Shown in pieces: positions 45,176-56,230 of a DNA stretch of 64,000 nucleotides. Where the stretch lies: the NCBI RefSeq assembly GCF_002994745.2, contig NC_037092.1, positions 20,733,001 through 20,797,000 of the forward strand, in the 5' to 3' direction. The DNA comes from Rosa chinensis. Its lineage: Eukaryota; Streptophyta; Magnoliopsida; Rosales; Rosaceae. The notes under the pieces are model-generated. The model was given only the letters and a program-made list of their open reading frames with translations, ran no database searches and was not told the DNA's origin. Every line of letters begins with the position of its first letter. Within the stretch, counting starts at the first letter, position 1. A program made the position numbers and the translations under genes.

Positions 45176-46362
45176 CTACTTAGCAGTGCCGGCCCTGAGC
45201 CTAGGCGAAGCAGGCCCAGGCCTAGGGCCTCAGATTTCAGGGGGCCTAAAAAATAATAATATTTATGTTGGACTGCAATTTAAAAAAAAAAAAAAAGCTA
45301 AAGAAACAAAAGACACGGAGTGAGGACGCTTTATTTCAAGTTGGGTTATTCTTCTCCTCTACTCGATTCCAAGAGGTCTCCTCCTCCCTCTTGACAGCCC
45401 TAAATCTCTCTCTCTTCTCCACTTCCCTCTCTCTTATCTCCTCCACCCATGACCCACCCTTGCTCACTGCTCTCGTCCAACACCTCCAAGCTCTGCTTTG
45501 CACGTCTCTCTCTTCTCCGCCTCCCTCTCTCTCATCTCTTCCCTCTTGTTTTGGTTTAAAGGAGGACAGAGAAACTAGATCTATGTTTCTCTCTCCTCTG
45601 ACACCCACTTCCTGTCACCACCGTGACTCACCTTCACCACCACGGACCTCACGGACCTCCGACGAGTTCAACGCAGCCTCCTTGACATCCGACAGCAACC
45701 CATGCGCCGACGCCTGGTAGGACAATATCTGATTTGGGCACCCATAGCACCCTCTCATCGTCTCCGCCTCCCTCACGACCTCAAATCCACCGTCCATTTC
45801 CTCACATCCATGGGCTTCTCCGCCCCCGAGTTCCGCCGCCTCGTTGGCCCAGAGTGCTCGCCTCCAGCGTCAAGCAACGCTTCCTCCCAACCCACACCGC
45901 CTTCCCTCTTCTCTGTGCCGTCGAGCTCTTCCTCCGCCTCTGCCGCCGCCCTGGAAATTGGCCAGCGATGACACGCTTTGCTTCTTTTCTTTTACTTTTT
46001 GTTTATCACATACTGTTTTGTTTTTATTTAATTTTGCTTGTCAAGTTTCTGGTACTGACTCTTTTTGCAGGATCTCATTCCTTTTGCTTTGTGTTTTACT
46101 TGTCTTCATTTATATAACTGTTGTGGGTTTTCATTTTGATGGCTGCAGGAGCTTTCAAATCTTTGCAAGCAATAAGATTTGCAATTTTACTTGTTCCAAA
46201 ACACCGTACTAGCAACACTCCTCCAGTCCACCAAAACCGCCAACCGCCGTCGTCCACCACCCACATCACCACATCTTTAGGGATTCAATTGTTGAATTTG
46301 TTGGCCTCGAATTTTTTTCCGCCTTGAGCCTCCAAACTCACAGGGCCGGCCCTGCTACTTAG
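45176..46362. mobile_element. non-autonomous hAT transposon carrying gene fragments
   Basis: The element 45184-46354 (1171 bp) starts CAGTGCCGGCCCTGAG and ends, inverted, CAGGGCCGGCCCTGTG. It is flanked by the 8-bp direct repeat CTACTTAG (45176-45183 and 46355-46362). Eight-bp targets and CAG-starting ends are hallmarks of the hAT superfamily. The site falls inside the Copia integrase/RT linker; removing it joins the flanks as in the homologous stretch of Copia 2 (62425-62460). There is no hAT transposase. The interior includes a CT-rich first-exon-like region and an mTERF-like coding piece. Confidence 0.88.
45735..45970 (+). pseudogene. mTERF-like gene fragment carried by the hAT element
   Basis: One frame reads RLPHDLKSTVHFLTSMGFSA followed by PEFRRLVG. 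After a short deletion and frame change comes VLASSVKQRFLPT. The spacing of hydrophobics with LxxLGFS-like and VxxxPxLL-like blocks is that of mTERF repeats of plant organelle transcription/RNA factors. A following GT-containing stretch and T-rich segment (about 45970-46070) could be the adjoining intron. The identification is by eye. The call of a captured exon plus intron is inference. Confidence 0.5.
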
Positions 46363-48998
46363 AACCCTTGACAGACGATCTCTTTACCGCTAGATTTGCG
46401 GATTGTCACTTCGATGAGATAGTCTTCCCGTCGTTAGGGGGAGATAAGAACATAAATGTTCCACAAGAACGACAGGAATTGTCATGGTCTGTCCCCACTC
46501 TGTCTCATCTTGATCCCCGAACCGTACAGTCCGAAATTGAAGTGCGGAGAATTCTCAATCTTCAGAACGTAGCAGAATCGATGCCTGATGCATTTTCTGA
46601 TATCGCTAAAGTGACGAGATCACACATACCTGCTGCAAAAGTGCCTGCAAGGATTGATATCCCTAAAATTAGAGGACATGACGCCATCTCAAAGGCAACT
46701 GAGCATGGCGCCAACGTCCCCTCTCACAATGATGGTGAAGTTGTGGCTAGGTGCACGGCTCTTGCCAGGAAGCGCTGGAGGCCCATAGGTTCGATGGATT
46801 CTTGCCCAAGAAAGAAAGCGAGTTTGGCACAAAATAATCCATTAATTATCGATGTAAATAATCCATCTAATGAGAATATTCCGGTTTATGGTTATGTCCA
46901 AGAGACATCATTAGGAGACGCTACAATGTCATAACCAATTCCAGAGAATAGAGAGATCTCCATGAATTACACTAGTGTACATGTGATGATATATAGAAAT
47001 TCTATGGCAATTGATGATGCATTTGCATAGCATGTTGCAAAAGGAATTATATAATATGATGATATCGAACCTTGCTCTGTCGAAGAATGTCAACGAAGAG
47101 CGGATTGGCCTAAATGGAAAGATGCGATCCAGGCTGAATTGGATTCACTAGCAAAGCGACAGGTATTTGGGCCCATAACGCAGACACCCCCAGATATAAA
47201 ACCTGTTGGCCATAAATGGGTCTTTGTTAGAAAGCATAATGAGAAAAATGAGGTGGTTAGATATAAAGCCGGCCTCGTGGCGCAAGGTTTCTCATAACGC
47301 CCTGGAATCGACTACGAGGAGACATATTCTCCCGTAATGGACGTTATAACGTTCCGCTACCTTATTAGTTTGGTAGTTTCCGAAAAACTTGACATGCAGC
47401 TTATGGATGTGGTTACAGCATATCTCTATGGGGATCTAGATTCAGAGATATATATGAGGGTTCCAGATGGACTTCAATTACCCAAATCAAGTGGCTCTAA
47501 ACCACAGAGCGTGTTTTCAATAAGATTAAAACGCTCACTATATGGATTAAAACAATCCGAACGGATGTGGTATAACCGTCTAAGTGACTACTTGATTGGG
47601 AAGGGATATATTAATGATGAAATATGCCCATGCATGTTCATTAAAAGAACAAGTTCCGGATTTGCAATCGTAGCAGTTTATGTCGATGACATGAACCTAA
47701 TTGGAACTCTGAATGAGTTAAAGGAAACTGGTACATATTTGAAATCCGAATTTGAGATGAAAGATCTTGGGAAAACACGGTTTTGTCTCGGTTTAGAACT
47801 CGAGCACCGTAGTGATGAGATTTTGGTCCATCAGTCTGCATATACTCAGAAAATTCTAAGGCGCTTTAATAAAGATAAAGCAAAGCCTGTGAGTACTCCC
47901 ATGATTGGCCGTAGTTTTTAGCCTGGAAAAGATCCGTTTCGTCTAAAGGATGAGGATGAAGAATCATTAGAGGCCGAAGTGCCCTATTTGAGTGCAATAG
48001 GCTCATTATTGTACTTAGCTCAATGCACAAGACCAGACATCTCCTTCGCAGTGAACTTGTTAGCTCGACATAGCTTTGCGCCAACACGCTGCCATTGGAT
48101 TGGTGTAAAGACAACCTTTCAATACCTACGAGGTACAATTGATATGAGCCTATTCTATCCCTACAGAGAGAAAAGGAATGATGGATATTTGGGATCGGAC
48201 CCCAAGTGGCAAAATGCCACCATCCAAGGGTTGGCCGCCACCACTGTCCATGGTGGCCGGCGTCTCCCTACTCCCCTCCATCAAAACGACAACGATGTTT
48301 TGATGAGTTTTGCTGATGTAGGGTACCTCTCTGATCCTCACAAAGGTAGCTCCCAAACGGGTTATGACTTTACCATGGGAAGCACTGCGATATCTTGGAG
48401 GTCTATGAAATAGACCCTTGTTGCTACTTCCTCAAATCATGCAGAGATTATTGCTCTACATGAAGCTGTGCGTGAATGCATATGGCTAAGGTCTGTAATT
48501 AGACATATTCAAGGAAGTTGTGGTTTGAAGTCTACCACAGATGAACCTACATGCATTTATGAGGATAATGCAACTTGTATTGAGCAAATGAAGTTATGTT
48601 TCATCAAGGGCGACAACACCAAGCATATATCGCCCAAGTTCTTTTATAATCAGCAACAACAATCACTTCTAAAGATTGAAGTGAATCAAATCCGATCAAA
48701 GGATAATGTAGCGGACTTATTCACTAAGTCGTTACTAAATCCACCTTCGAGAAACATGTGAAGAGCATCGGATTGAGAAAATTATCCGAACTCCCATGAT
48801 TGTAGCAATCAGGGGGAGATATCGGCATCAGGGGGAGTTATGATGCCTACATGTTCAATCTCGAAGTGAAGGACGTGTTGTACTCTTTTTCTCCTCCTCG
48901 AAGTAGTTTTTATCCCACAGAGTTTTTCACTCGAGCAAGGTTTTTAACGAGTCAACGGATGAAACGTCACCACCAAGTTTGAGTGGCACAAGGGGGAG

Positions 48999-49205
48999 TG
49001 TTGAAGGAAAATCGACTTAGTGTGCCTTATCAAACTAGGAGTAGTAATAGGAGAGAATGTTCTAGAATTCCTAGTTCTATTCGGATTAGATTTCCTTGTA
49101 ACATTAGAACATGTACTTTATAATCCCTATATATAGGGCTCCTACTCTCAATAATGATATACAACTCTCTCATCAATCTCTCTCGAATTCTCTTTTACTT
49201 AAACA
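48999..49205 (+). repeat. Copia 1 3' LTR
   Basis: The LTR begins with TGTTGAAGGAAAATCG straight after the polypurine GGGGGAG and ends ACTTAAACA, giving TG...CA ends, about 207 bp. TATATATAGGGCTCC, 49128-49142, is a promoter-like element. It is related to the relic LTR at 22432 and 24264 and to the Copia 2 LTR. Confidence 0.8.
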
Positions 49206-49528
49206 AAATGAACAACTTCGTGTCATTGTTTCCCAGATACAAGGTTCAAGTCAAGTTGACAAACACATTCAAAAGATGAAATAGTATATGGAGCATTAAC
49301 ACCTGCCAGAATGATAATCTACCTAGACTCCAACAATGTAATGGTGAAATTATTTTCTGAAAACGGGTAATGCATCATCGATGGTGATTCAGGTAGACTC
49401 CGTTCTGAGTAAAAACCAGGCTGCTTTGGTGGAGGCAAGGTTACCTCATTGCTCAACGTGACAACTTTTGACATGTTTGGTCTCGATCTCTTCAGGTCTT
49501 CGTTGCACACATAAAAGTCCCACATGAA

Positions 49529-49610
49529 GACACCTTAATACTTCCGATATGGTGCATGAATCACGTAACGACACCTTAATACTTCCGATATGGTGCATGA
49601 ATCACGTAAC
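49529..49610 (-). repeat. perfect 41-bp tandem duplication in a kinase exon
   Basis: The unit (GACACCTTAATACTTCCGAT...ATCACGTAAC on the plus strand) occurs twice exactly, 49529-49569 and 49570-49610. In the kinase frame it encodes RDSCTISEVLRC. 41 is not a multiple of three, so the duplication shifts the C-terminal frame. Confidence 0.95.
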
Positions 49611-52600
49611 GTCTTATCAATTAATTCCAGTTGTTTATCTTGCATCCACAGTGTCCATGCCTTTCAAGCAAATGAAACATATGTTAGTAGGATCGAAACC
49701 ATATCTACTCCTCGATGTGAATAACTAATAAAGCATTGTTACATCCCATCTATACTTCAATATGGGACCATTAATGTAAAATAGTCTATACTTACATGTC
49801 CAAGAAGGTTATGATGGTGATCTGCATGACAGAATCCCCTGTTCCTTTCCCTACTCAATATCTCTAATAGTACTACTCCAAAGCTAAATACATCAGATTT
49901 CATAGAGAAAATTTCATCTATTGCATATTCAGGAGCCATATAACCACTGCAAAATGAAGTCGTTAGGAATTTCAGAAACACCACTATGTAAAATGTTGAC
50001 ATCCACAATTCTAGGCGTACTTACTATGTTCCAGCCACTATGTTTGTTTTGGATCGGCTTTCATCACCGCCAAATGTTTTTGCCAGGCCAAAGTCTGAAA
50101 TCTTTGGGTGCATATTACTATCGAGCAAAATATTGCTAGCTTTCATATCTCTATGGATCATCCTTAATGTAGAGTCTTGGTGAAGATATAGGAGCCCTCG
50201 AGCAATTCCATCAATAATGTTGAAGCACTTGGGCCAGTCGAGCAACTTCTTTCTTTCTTGGTCTGAGAAAAGAAAAGAAAATAAGCATGTTAATAGCTCA
50301 ATCTGGCATTATATCCTACTAGAATAAACTAGCATTGAATTTGGACTTTGGAGAAGTTCATACCAAAAATAAAGAAGTCCAAGCTTCTATTGGTCAAGAA
50401 TTCGTATATTAACATTTTCTCATTGTCCTCAGTGCAACAACCCAGAAGCTTTACAAGATTGCGGTGCTGAAGTCCAGCTATTAGTATAACTTCGTTTTTG
50501 AACTCTCTTACTCCCTGTCCAGAATTCTTAGACAACCTCTTTACTGCAATTTCCTTTCCTCCTATTAATGTGCCCTATGGATAATCATCCAGAAAGGTGT
50601 CCATAAATGTTTTTATCACATGATAGCTCATTTTGGTTACATAAAATTATGTTACCTTGAACACTGGTCCAAAACCACCTTCTCCCAGCTTGTTGCTGCT
50701 TGAAAAGTCATTGGTGGCGTTACCGATTGTTGTCAAGTCAATTGTTGGCAACTCCATGTCTTCCCCGTCTTCCCCAAGGTAACCTTTCTTGTAGTTTCTC
50801 CAGACTTCTGAAACAGAAGACATATCTTCACTCATGAATAACAAGATTTGAAGAGCTCCACTATCAAAATCAAATAGACCAATACAAACCACCTTCTCTG
50901 ATGCATTCATAGTCTACTTTATTTTGGTTTTGGTACAAAAATATCTCAAATATGCATTCCAAATAATCAGAGTCCATTTCTGAGAGTTTACCTTGATTGC
51001 TGAGTTTCTTCCTCTGTCTATACAAGAGCAATCCAATGATTAATAGTCCCATGAGGAAAACTGTGCAGCTGAGAATAATAAAAGCTAGCTTTTTCTTGTT
51101 CAACTTGTTCATTTCCTCAGTATGACCTGAAAGACCGCAACTTTCATAGTTCAACAGAAGTATCTCATATTATAGCTGATATTCATTCTCTAACAAACTC
51201 ATTTTAACCATATTATACTATATATAAAAGATGAGTTCACTGTTCATTCCTCGTTACTGTTCATTCATAGGATAAAAGACTATTATGCCCTCATATGGAT
51301 TTTTTTCACGCCTCTGCCACTTACCTATTTTTTTACTCTCTCCTCCTCGGTTCCTCCAGAAGCCTCCAGAACTCTTTCCTTCCTCCTGCTTCCTAAACCG
51401 CCTCCTTCACTCTCTCAGACGACTGGCTCCTCAACTGCGGCTCTTCCTCCAACGCCACCTTCTTCAGCCGTTTCTTCATTGGAGATTTCAATTTCAGGTC
51501 GGGTGTTGTCTCCACAGGCTGGCCTATTTCAATCAGGAACAACAAAATCCCACCTTCAAACTCACTCTTCTTACCACACAGCAAGAGTGTTCACAACTGC
51601 TTCAACCCTTCAAGCTATAGTTTAAGCATCAAGAAAATCGGAACTCACTTGGTAAGTTTTCATTCGTCACCATTTTCGGTTGAGGGTTTTGATTCGGTTG
51701 AAAACCCTTTGTTTTCTTTGTTGAAAACCGTTGTGGGTTTTAGTTTTCTTGGCTATTGCTTATGTATGTGTGTGAAAGTTTGAATCTTTGGGGATCTTTG
51801 ATTGAGATGTGCTCGAATTTTGATTGAGATTGGAGATGGATGGGGTTTTAGTTGGTAAATCTGAAATTTTTCTTTCAAGTAGGTGTTCTATTTGATTTAT
51901 ATATATGTGATTTTGTATGATTACATGCTTGACTTTGCGATTGATTTGAGAATTTCATTGTTGTTCTGTTTGCCTTTGGCAGGTTTGATGCGAAAAAGTG
52001 TGCAACTGATTGTTTCGGCGCTGTTCCTTTGTCTGTTGAAGGTGGGTATTTTAATTAGCGGTTTCAGTTGTGGTTAGGTTTTAAGTTATTTAAGTTTCTA
52101 TGTTTTAGAGGTGTTTGTGCTTAAAAGAAAGATCAAAGTCAGTAAATCTTGCGTTCTTGGTTAGTTGAATTGATGGTTTTTGATGTGGATAAGTTTTTAT
52201 TTATTTGGGTTTCTATGTTTTACGTGTGTTTTTTCTGTGTTTTATGGTAAGAGGTATCAAAAGTCTTTTTATTTGTTTCTTTGTTTAAGGAAAACAGTCC
52301 GAATCTAATTGTTGTCTTCATGATAACATTTGCTTCTTACTTCTCAACAGCTCCCACAGTTAGAATCTGTTCCTCAGTTGACAGTACAAACTTCTGTGGA
52401 AAACAGGTAAAAGATTTTTCAATCTTTAATGAAAAGCTCTTTAGTTTACTTTTGCGTCAATTTTTACATAGCACTTTCCATCTAACATCAAACTTTCTCA
52501 GTTTCTCTTATGCAGATTCTATTTGTTCCCCGATTTCATATCTGGATAGGTCACTGCTGCTATTTCAAGGTATAGCTATCAATTTTCGTCATTTCCAATC

Positions 52601-53570
52601 AATTACTAACTTCTATATCAATTGTCTTTATCTTCATATTATCCAGTTCCTATTTTTGTAAACTAATCATGATAACTTCTGAATACTCATGAAAAATATT
52701 CCTATTGGTCTTTGATACGTGAATATAAAAAATTATAGAACAATCATTTTTCTTGGTCAGCAGTTTACTTTCCTCTTTATACATGAACAATTTATATATA
52801 AAGTCTTCATTTTTAGTTATTATGCAGTTCAAATTAATACCTTCATTCAACAGTTGCGTATATTTGTTCTCCTTTGTCTGTTTCTTTCCTTTTATTTAAC
52901 AACACTATTTGTACGATCTCTGTTATAGTCATTTTGAATTCTAAAGTAATGGTGACTGATAAGGTTGTAAGTTTCTGTTGATGTGAGAGTTTGTTTATAG
53001 TGAATTGTTCTTCATCAATCGTGTGTTTGATTTGTTGTCATATATGAAATTCATTCAAGTCTTTCAGTTTTGGATTGTACCAAAAAAAAAGAAAGTAAAA
53101 ACTGGGTTCTGGGTGGTTAGTCAATTTGTCTTGAAAATTGAGGTTTGATTGAACAATACTCTTGAAGTGATTTGACAGAAAACCACACTAACAGAAACTT
53201 CCAAAAGACTTTAGACACTCTTAAGCAGATATTACTGTTGTAGTGGTTTTTAACTTTCAGAGTTAATTTTTATGTGTAGTTTATGTTCAGAAGTTTCTGG
53301 TGATCTATTTATCGGTTTAAATTTGTCTTTCTGAGCTATCCTTTTAGTACAAGGCAGTATGATATATTTGTTGTGTTTTCTGAATGGATCATCTTCGGGG
53401 TTGTTTTAGCTAAAGTAGCTATTATTACAATTTGCTATTACAATGTTTACAGCTCAAATGTCCGTTGATTGATTCTTATGTATATTCTTCAACTTTGATC
53501 ACTTCCAGTTAATTATATTTACATTCTTTTTCCTACATTCAGTTTCCAGAGATGATCAGACGCACATTAA

Positions 53571-54024
53571 TCTGTGAAATAAGAGCTTTTCAAATCAATT
53601 TTCAAATCAAGATTCGTGTTTTCAGAATCTGGAGACCAAGGAAGTACAACAATGAGATGTACAATGGTCTCCATTATGTGTTAGTTGATAAAGAGGTAAC
53701 TTTTTTACAAATTGTTTAAAATCAATTCAATTTGAAATACATTTGAATCATCAACCTTATTACTGATCCTTCAATTTAATTGAACACAGGGAAATACGAT
53801 TCATGCTATAATTGATGAATCTGATTATCCTTATGTGTTGTCATGATGGAACAAGGACAGATCTATGACATCACCCATTTCTCCAAACGGAGACACGTAT
53901 CCAAATACAAAGTTGTAGATCATGATGCTCAGCTGTATTTCAAAGAGTCAACGAAATTCGAACCAGTGGAACATACGTTGCCTCCAATTCCGCAGTATGC
54001 ATTTCATCTTCTTGATTTTAATTA
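53571..54024 (+). pseudogene. RPA-like OB-fold (DUF223-type) gene fragment in the Helitron
   Basis: Exon-like stretches read IRVFRIWRPRKYNNEMYNGL (53625-53695, followed by donor GTAAC) and, after acceptor CACAG, GNTIHAIIDESDYPYVL (53790-53843). A one-base frame change follows, then MMEQGQIYDITHFSKRRHVS and YAFHLLDFN (53843-54024). Single-strand DNA-binding OB folds of this kind accompany plant Helitrons. Further exon-like pieces lie near 54970-55062 and 55390-55482. The frame break suggests a dead gene. Confidence 0.55.
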
Positions 54025-55068
54025 AAAGGTAATTAAAATATTCAATTTATTTCATCTGGTTTCCACTTATATTTACATACCATTAAATAATAACTCAGTT
54101 TGATGATGTTTGTTTGGAAGTTATTCACTACACGACAGTTTGTTTTTATTTGAAAATGTTTGCGTTATTTATGCTAAGCACTTTTGTTCTGCATATACTC
54201 TTTACTTTAGTGTTGATGTGTTCGAATACAGCTTTTTGGAGCGGTCTCCTATTGAAATAGATGTCTCTGCTTTCTGAATCTTGGTTGATAACTAAATCAA
54301 TGCTCCCACATCTATTTAGTTTCTATTTCATAAAACTACAGAATTTGAATGGACTTATACATGAGTATGTTTATCTTATGCTCAATCTCATATTTTCCAG
54401 CTATTTACACTAGCATTTGTGTTTAATATATAAGCAAAACTGTCCACGCTTCCCATTTTCCATTGATATCGATATCAAGCTTTCTGATATTGTGCACAAA
54501 ATTGAATGATAACAGATCAGATTGTTGCTTCATCTGCGAAGGATCTAATTAAATGATAATTCATTATGTTCTAAGTTCGAACAGATTGATCAAAATAATT
54601 GGTATAATGCTATTTTATATAAATCAAGAAATGAAGCACAGATTACGCTCTTCTTTATATATTTTCTCTGTTCATGTTTCAATGCATTGTCTAAAACTAG
54701 GCTATGGTTCCATGTTTTACGATATTTCAGACTTTGACATCAGTATAGAGCTTTCTCTTTGTTTCTGCCATCAAGTAATCACTAAAGCAATGTTGGTTTT
54801 TGTTCTAATGCTATTACATGTTTTGCTGATAGTCATGCTTTATCTATTACATTACACAGATATAGCTAATCCAATTTGGTAATCTTATATGTTGTTTCAC
54901 TAACAATATACTAATAACATCTGCTATAGATACATTATTTCTATGAACTTTCCAACTTTTCCTTCACAGGTATGAAAAAGTTGCACTTGAGTACTGATGT
55001 TGGTCAACCTGAGTTTAGTCGTCCTGAGTTTTCTCTGTCCGTCTGCTACACGAAGTTACTCCAGGTAA

Positions 55069-55077
55069 TTATTATTG

Positions 55078-55118
<41 letters not shown>

Positions 55119-55119
55119 T
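55069..55119. repeat. (ATT)n microsatellite
   Basis: An ATT trinucleotide run of about 16 units lies inside the Helitron next to a splice-donor-like GTAATT. Confidence 0.9.
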
Positions 55120-56150
55120 TTCCTTCATATAGTGTGGACTGCATATCTTTCTTGACATGGTTTTTAACTTGAAACTGGATTGCTTATGATTTTTACTACT
55201 GCAGTGGACCTATTCTGTATAATAGATTACTGTTTTTCTAAATGCATTTTAAAACTGAGACAGGTTCATCAAATTTTTGGTTACTCCATCAAAAGGTCTT
55301 TGTGGATATTGTTATCTAATATGGAAATACTGTCGTATTTAGTCAAGCAATTTTTCTATTAATATGCTTTTTGATGTCAATGTTTTAGACCGAAGCTGAA
55401 AAAGCATCAAGTATTATGCGGATCATCCTGAAGAAATCAACAAAGCTTCCAAAAACGAAGGCTCAACTATCCGGGTCTTAGGATCCAAAATTAGAATGTT
55501 GTATAACATTTGGAACTTAGTAACTCAAGTTACAACCAGATTCTGCATGCTTCTCAAAAATGTTCCGCCACCAACTGTAACGAACTGCAATAATGAAAAC
55601 TCCCATTTCAAGTTTATGGAAAACAATTATCGTTACAATTTTCACATCCCGCGGCAAAGCGCGGACACTCTTGCTAGTTTTTTGTCATTGAAGACAAAGC
55701 AGCATGGCATCCCTAGAAACAATTATTATTTCTAGTAGTCATGGGATTACTTCAAAGTGAGTAAATCACTAAATGTTTTTGTCAGATATGGCAGACGGGA
55801 AAATGCCCTCCCTTCTACTTGAGGCACAATGGCACAGAGAAGGGAGAAGATTTCCCTAAGACAATATACTGTGACAACATTATTGGTTATTGTGAAAAGA
55901 TCAAACCAAGTGAATTTGAAAAGCTACCTAGTTCTGAAGCAGCCATACGTATATAGAGGTCTTGACCACCACCAGGAGTGAATTCTTTTATGTCAATGAG
56001 GTTCTCAAACCAAAGCAAGCAGCCACTTCCTCCATCCCTGATATCTGTATTTGCATATGCCGTACATGAGCAGTTTTCCAAACATAAAACCTTGCACTCC
56101 TCAAGGCTCATGCTTGTATCAAACCAAGAAGAAGATGTGTCTGGCAACTT

Positions 56151-56230
56151 CAACCTAGTGAAATTTAAGACGCCATCTTCACTGCAACATCAACCTAGTG
56201 AAATTTAAGATGTGTCTACTCACTGCAGGT
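56151..56230 (-). repeat. imperfect ~40-bp tandem duplication in the receptor-kinase exon
   Basis: CAACCTAGTGAAATTTAAGA recurs 40 bp apart (56151-56170 and 56191-56210), each followed by a CACTGCA block. It sits between the EGF-like and PAN parts of the receptor pseudogene and disturbs that junction. Confidence 0.8.

Larger units (their letters stand above)
43724..48761 (+). pseudogene. Copia 1 pol (protease, integrase, RT, RNase H), broken and split by hAT
   Basis: Protease remnant: ECLVDSVTTHTILRNRQLF (43740-43800; the usual catalytic DSG appears as DSV). GAG-pre-integrase: LWHDRLGHPGRDMMI (44171-44215). Integrase core: IRLDNAGEFTSKTFDDYC near 44760 and ALVMRTNLSISAWGYAI. The hAT insertion then interrupts the frame at 45184-46354. 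RT: VDVITFRYLISL onward (47337-47921) with VYVDDMNLIG as the YVDD active site. RNase H: AIGSLLYLAQCTRPDISFAV (47985 onward), then ATSSNHAEIIALHEAVRECI. Stops and shifts occur at 43905, 44320, 44700, 47296, 47919 and 48411. No intact polyprotein is encoded. Confidence 0.88.
41513..49205 (+). mobile_element. Copia LTR retrotransposon 1, decayed, 5' LTR missing
   Basis: The order leader, gag, zinc knuckle, protease, GAG-pre-integrase, integrase, reverse transcriptase, RNase H, polypurine tract, 3' LTR is that of Ty1/Copia. The leader (41513-42245) resembles that of Copia 2, including the CGGGGACTTGCAACCTCC block. No 5' LTR or primer-binding site was found upstream; the flank is a retroposon. Coding sequence is broken by stops and frameshifts and by a hAT insertion (45184-46354). 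It cannot move by itself. 'AGGGGGAG' tracts at 48811-48835 and 48991-48998 are polypurine sites. Confidence 0.88.
51216..55677 (+). mobile_element. Helitron (about 4.46 kb) in the receptor-kinase intron
   Basis: The right end is classical: hairpin CCGCGGCAAAGCGCGG (55649-55664), then 9 nt and CTAG (55674-55677), followed by T. The left end TACTATATATAAAAGATGAG (51216) fits the TC-TATATATA type of plant Helitron start with TC mutated to TA, preceded by A. The A/T insertion context and lack of target duplication fit Helitrons. The interior has a pyrimidine-rich leader (51285-51610) and exon-like blocks of an RPA-like gene. No Rep/helicase sequence is seen, so it is non-autonomous. Removing it leaves a normal intron of about 340 bp. 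Confidence 0.8.

Noticed and set aside
45265..45720. 151-codon Ser/Leu-rich frame in the hAT element
   Set aside because: CT-rich leader-like DNA open by composition; only the adjoining mTERF-like piece shows protein similarity.
52281..52928. Plus-strand Phe/Ile-rich frames in the Helitron
   Set aside because: They cross likely introns of the RPA-like gene, are AT-rich, and show no domain.
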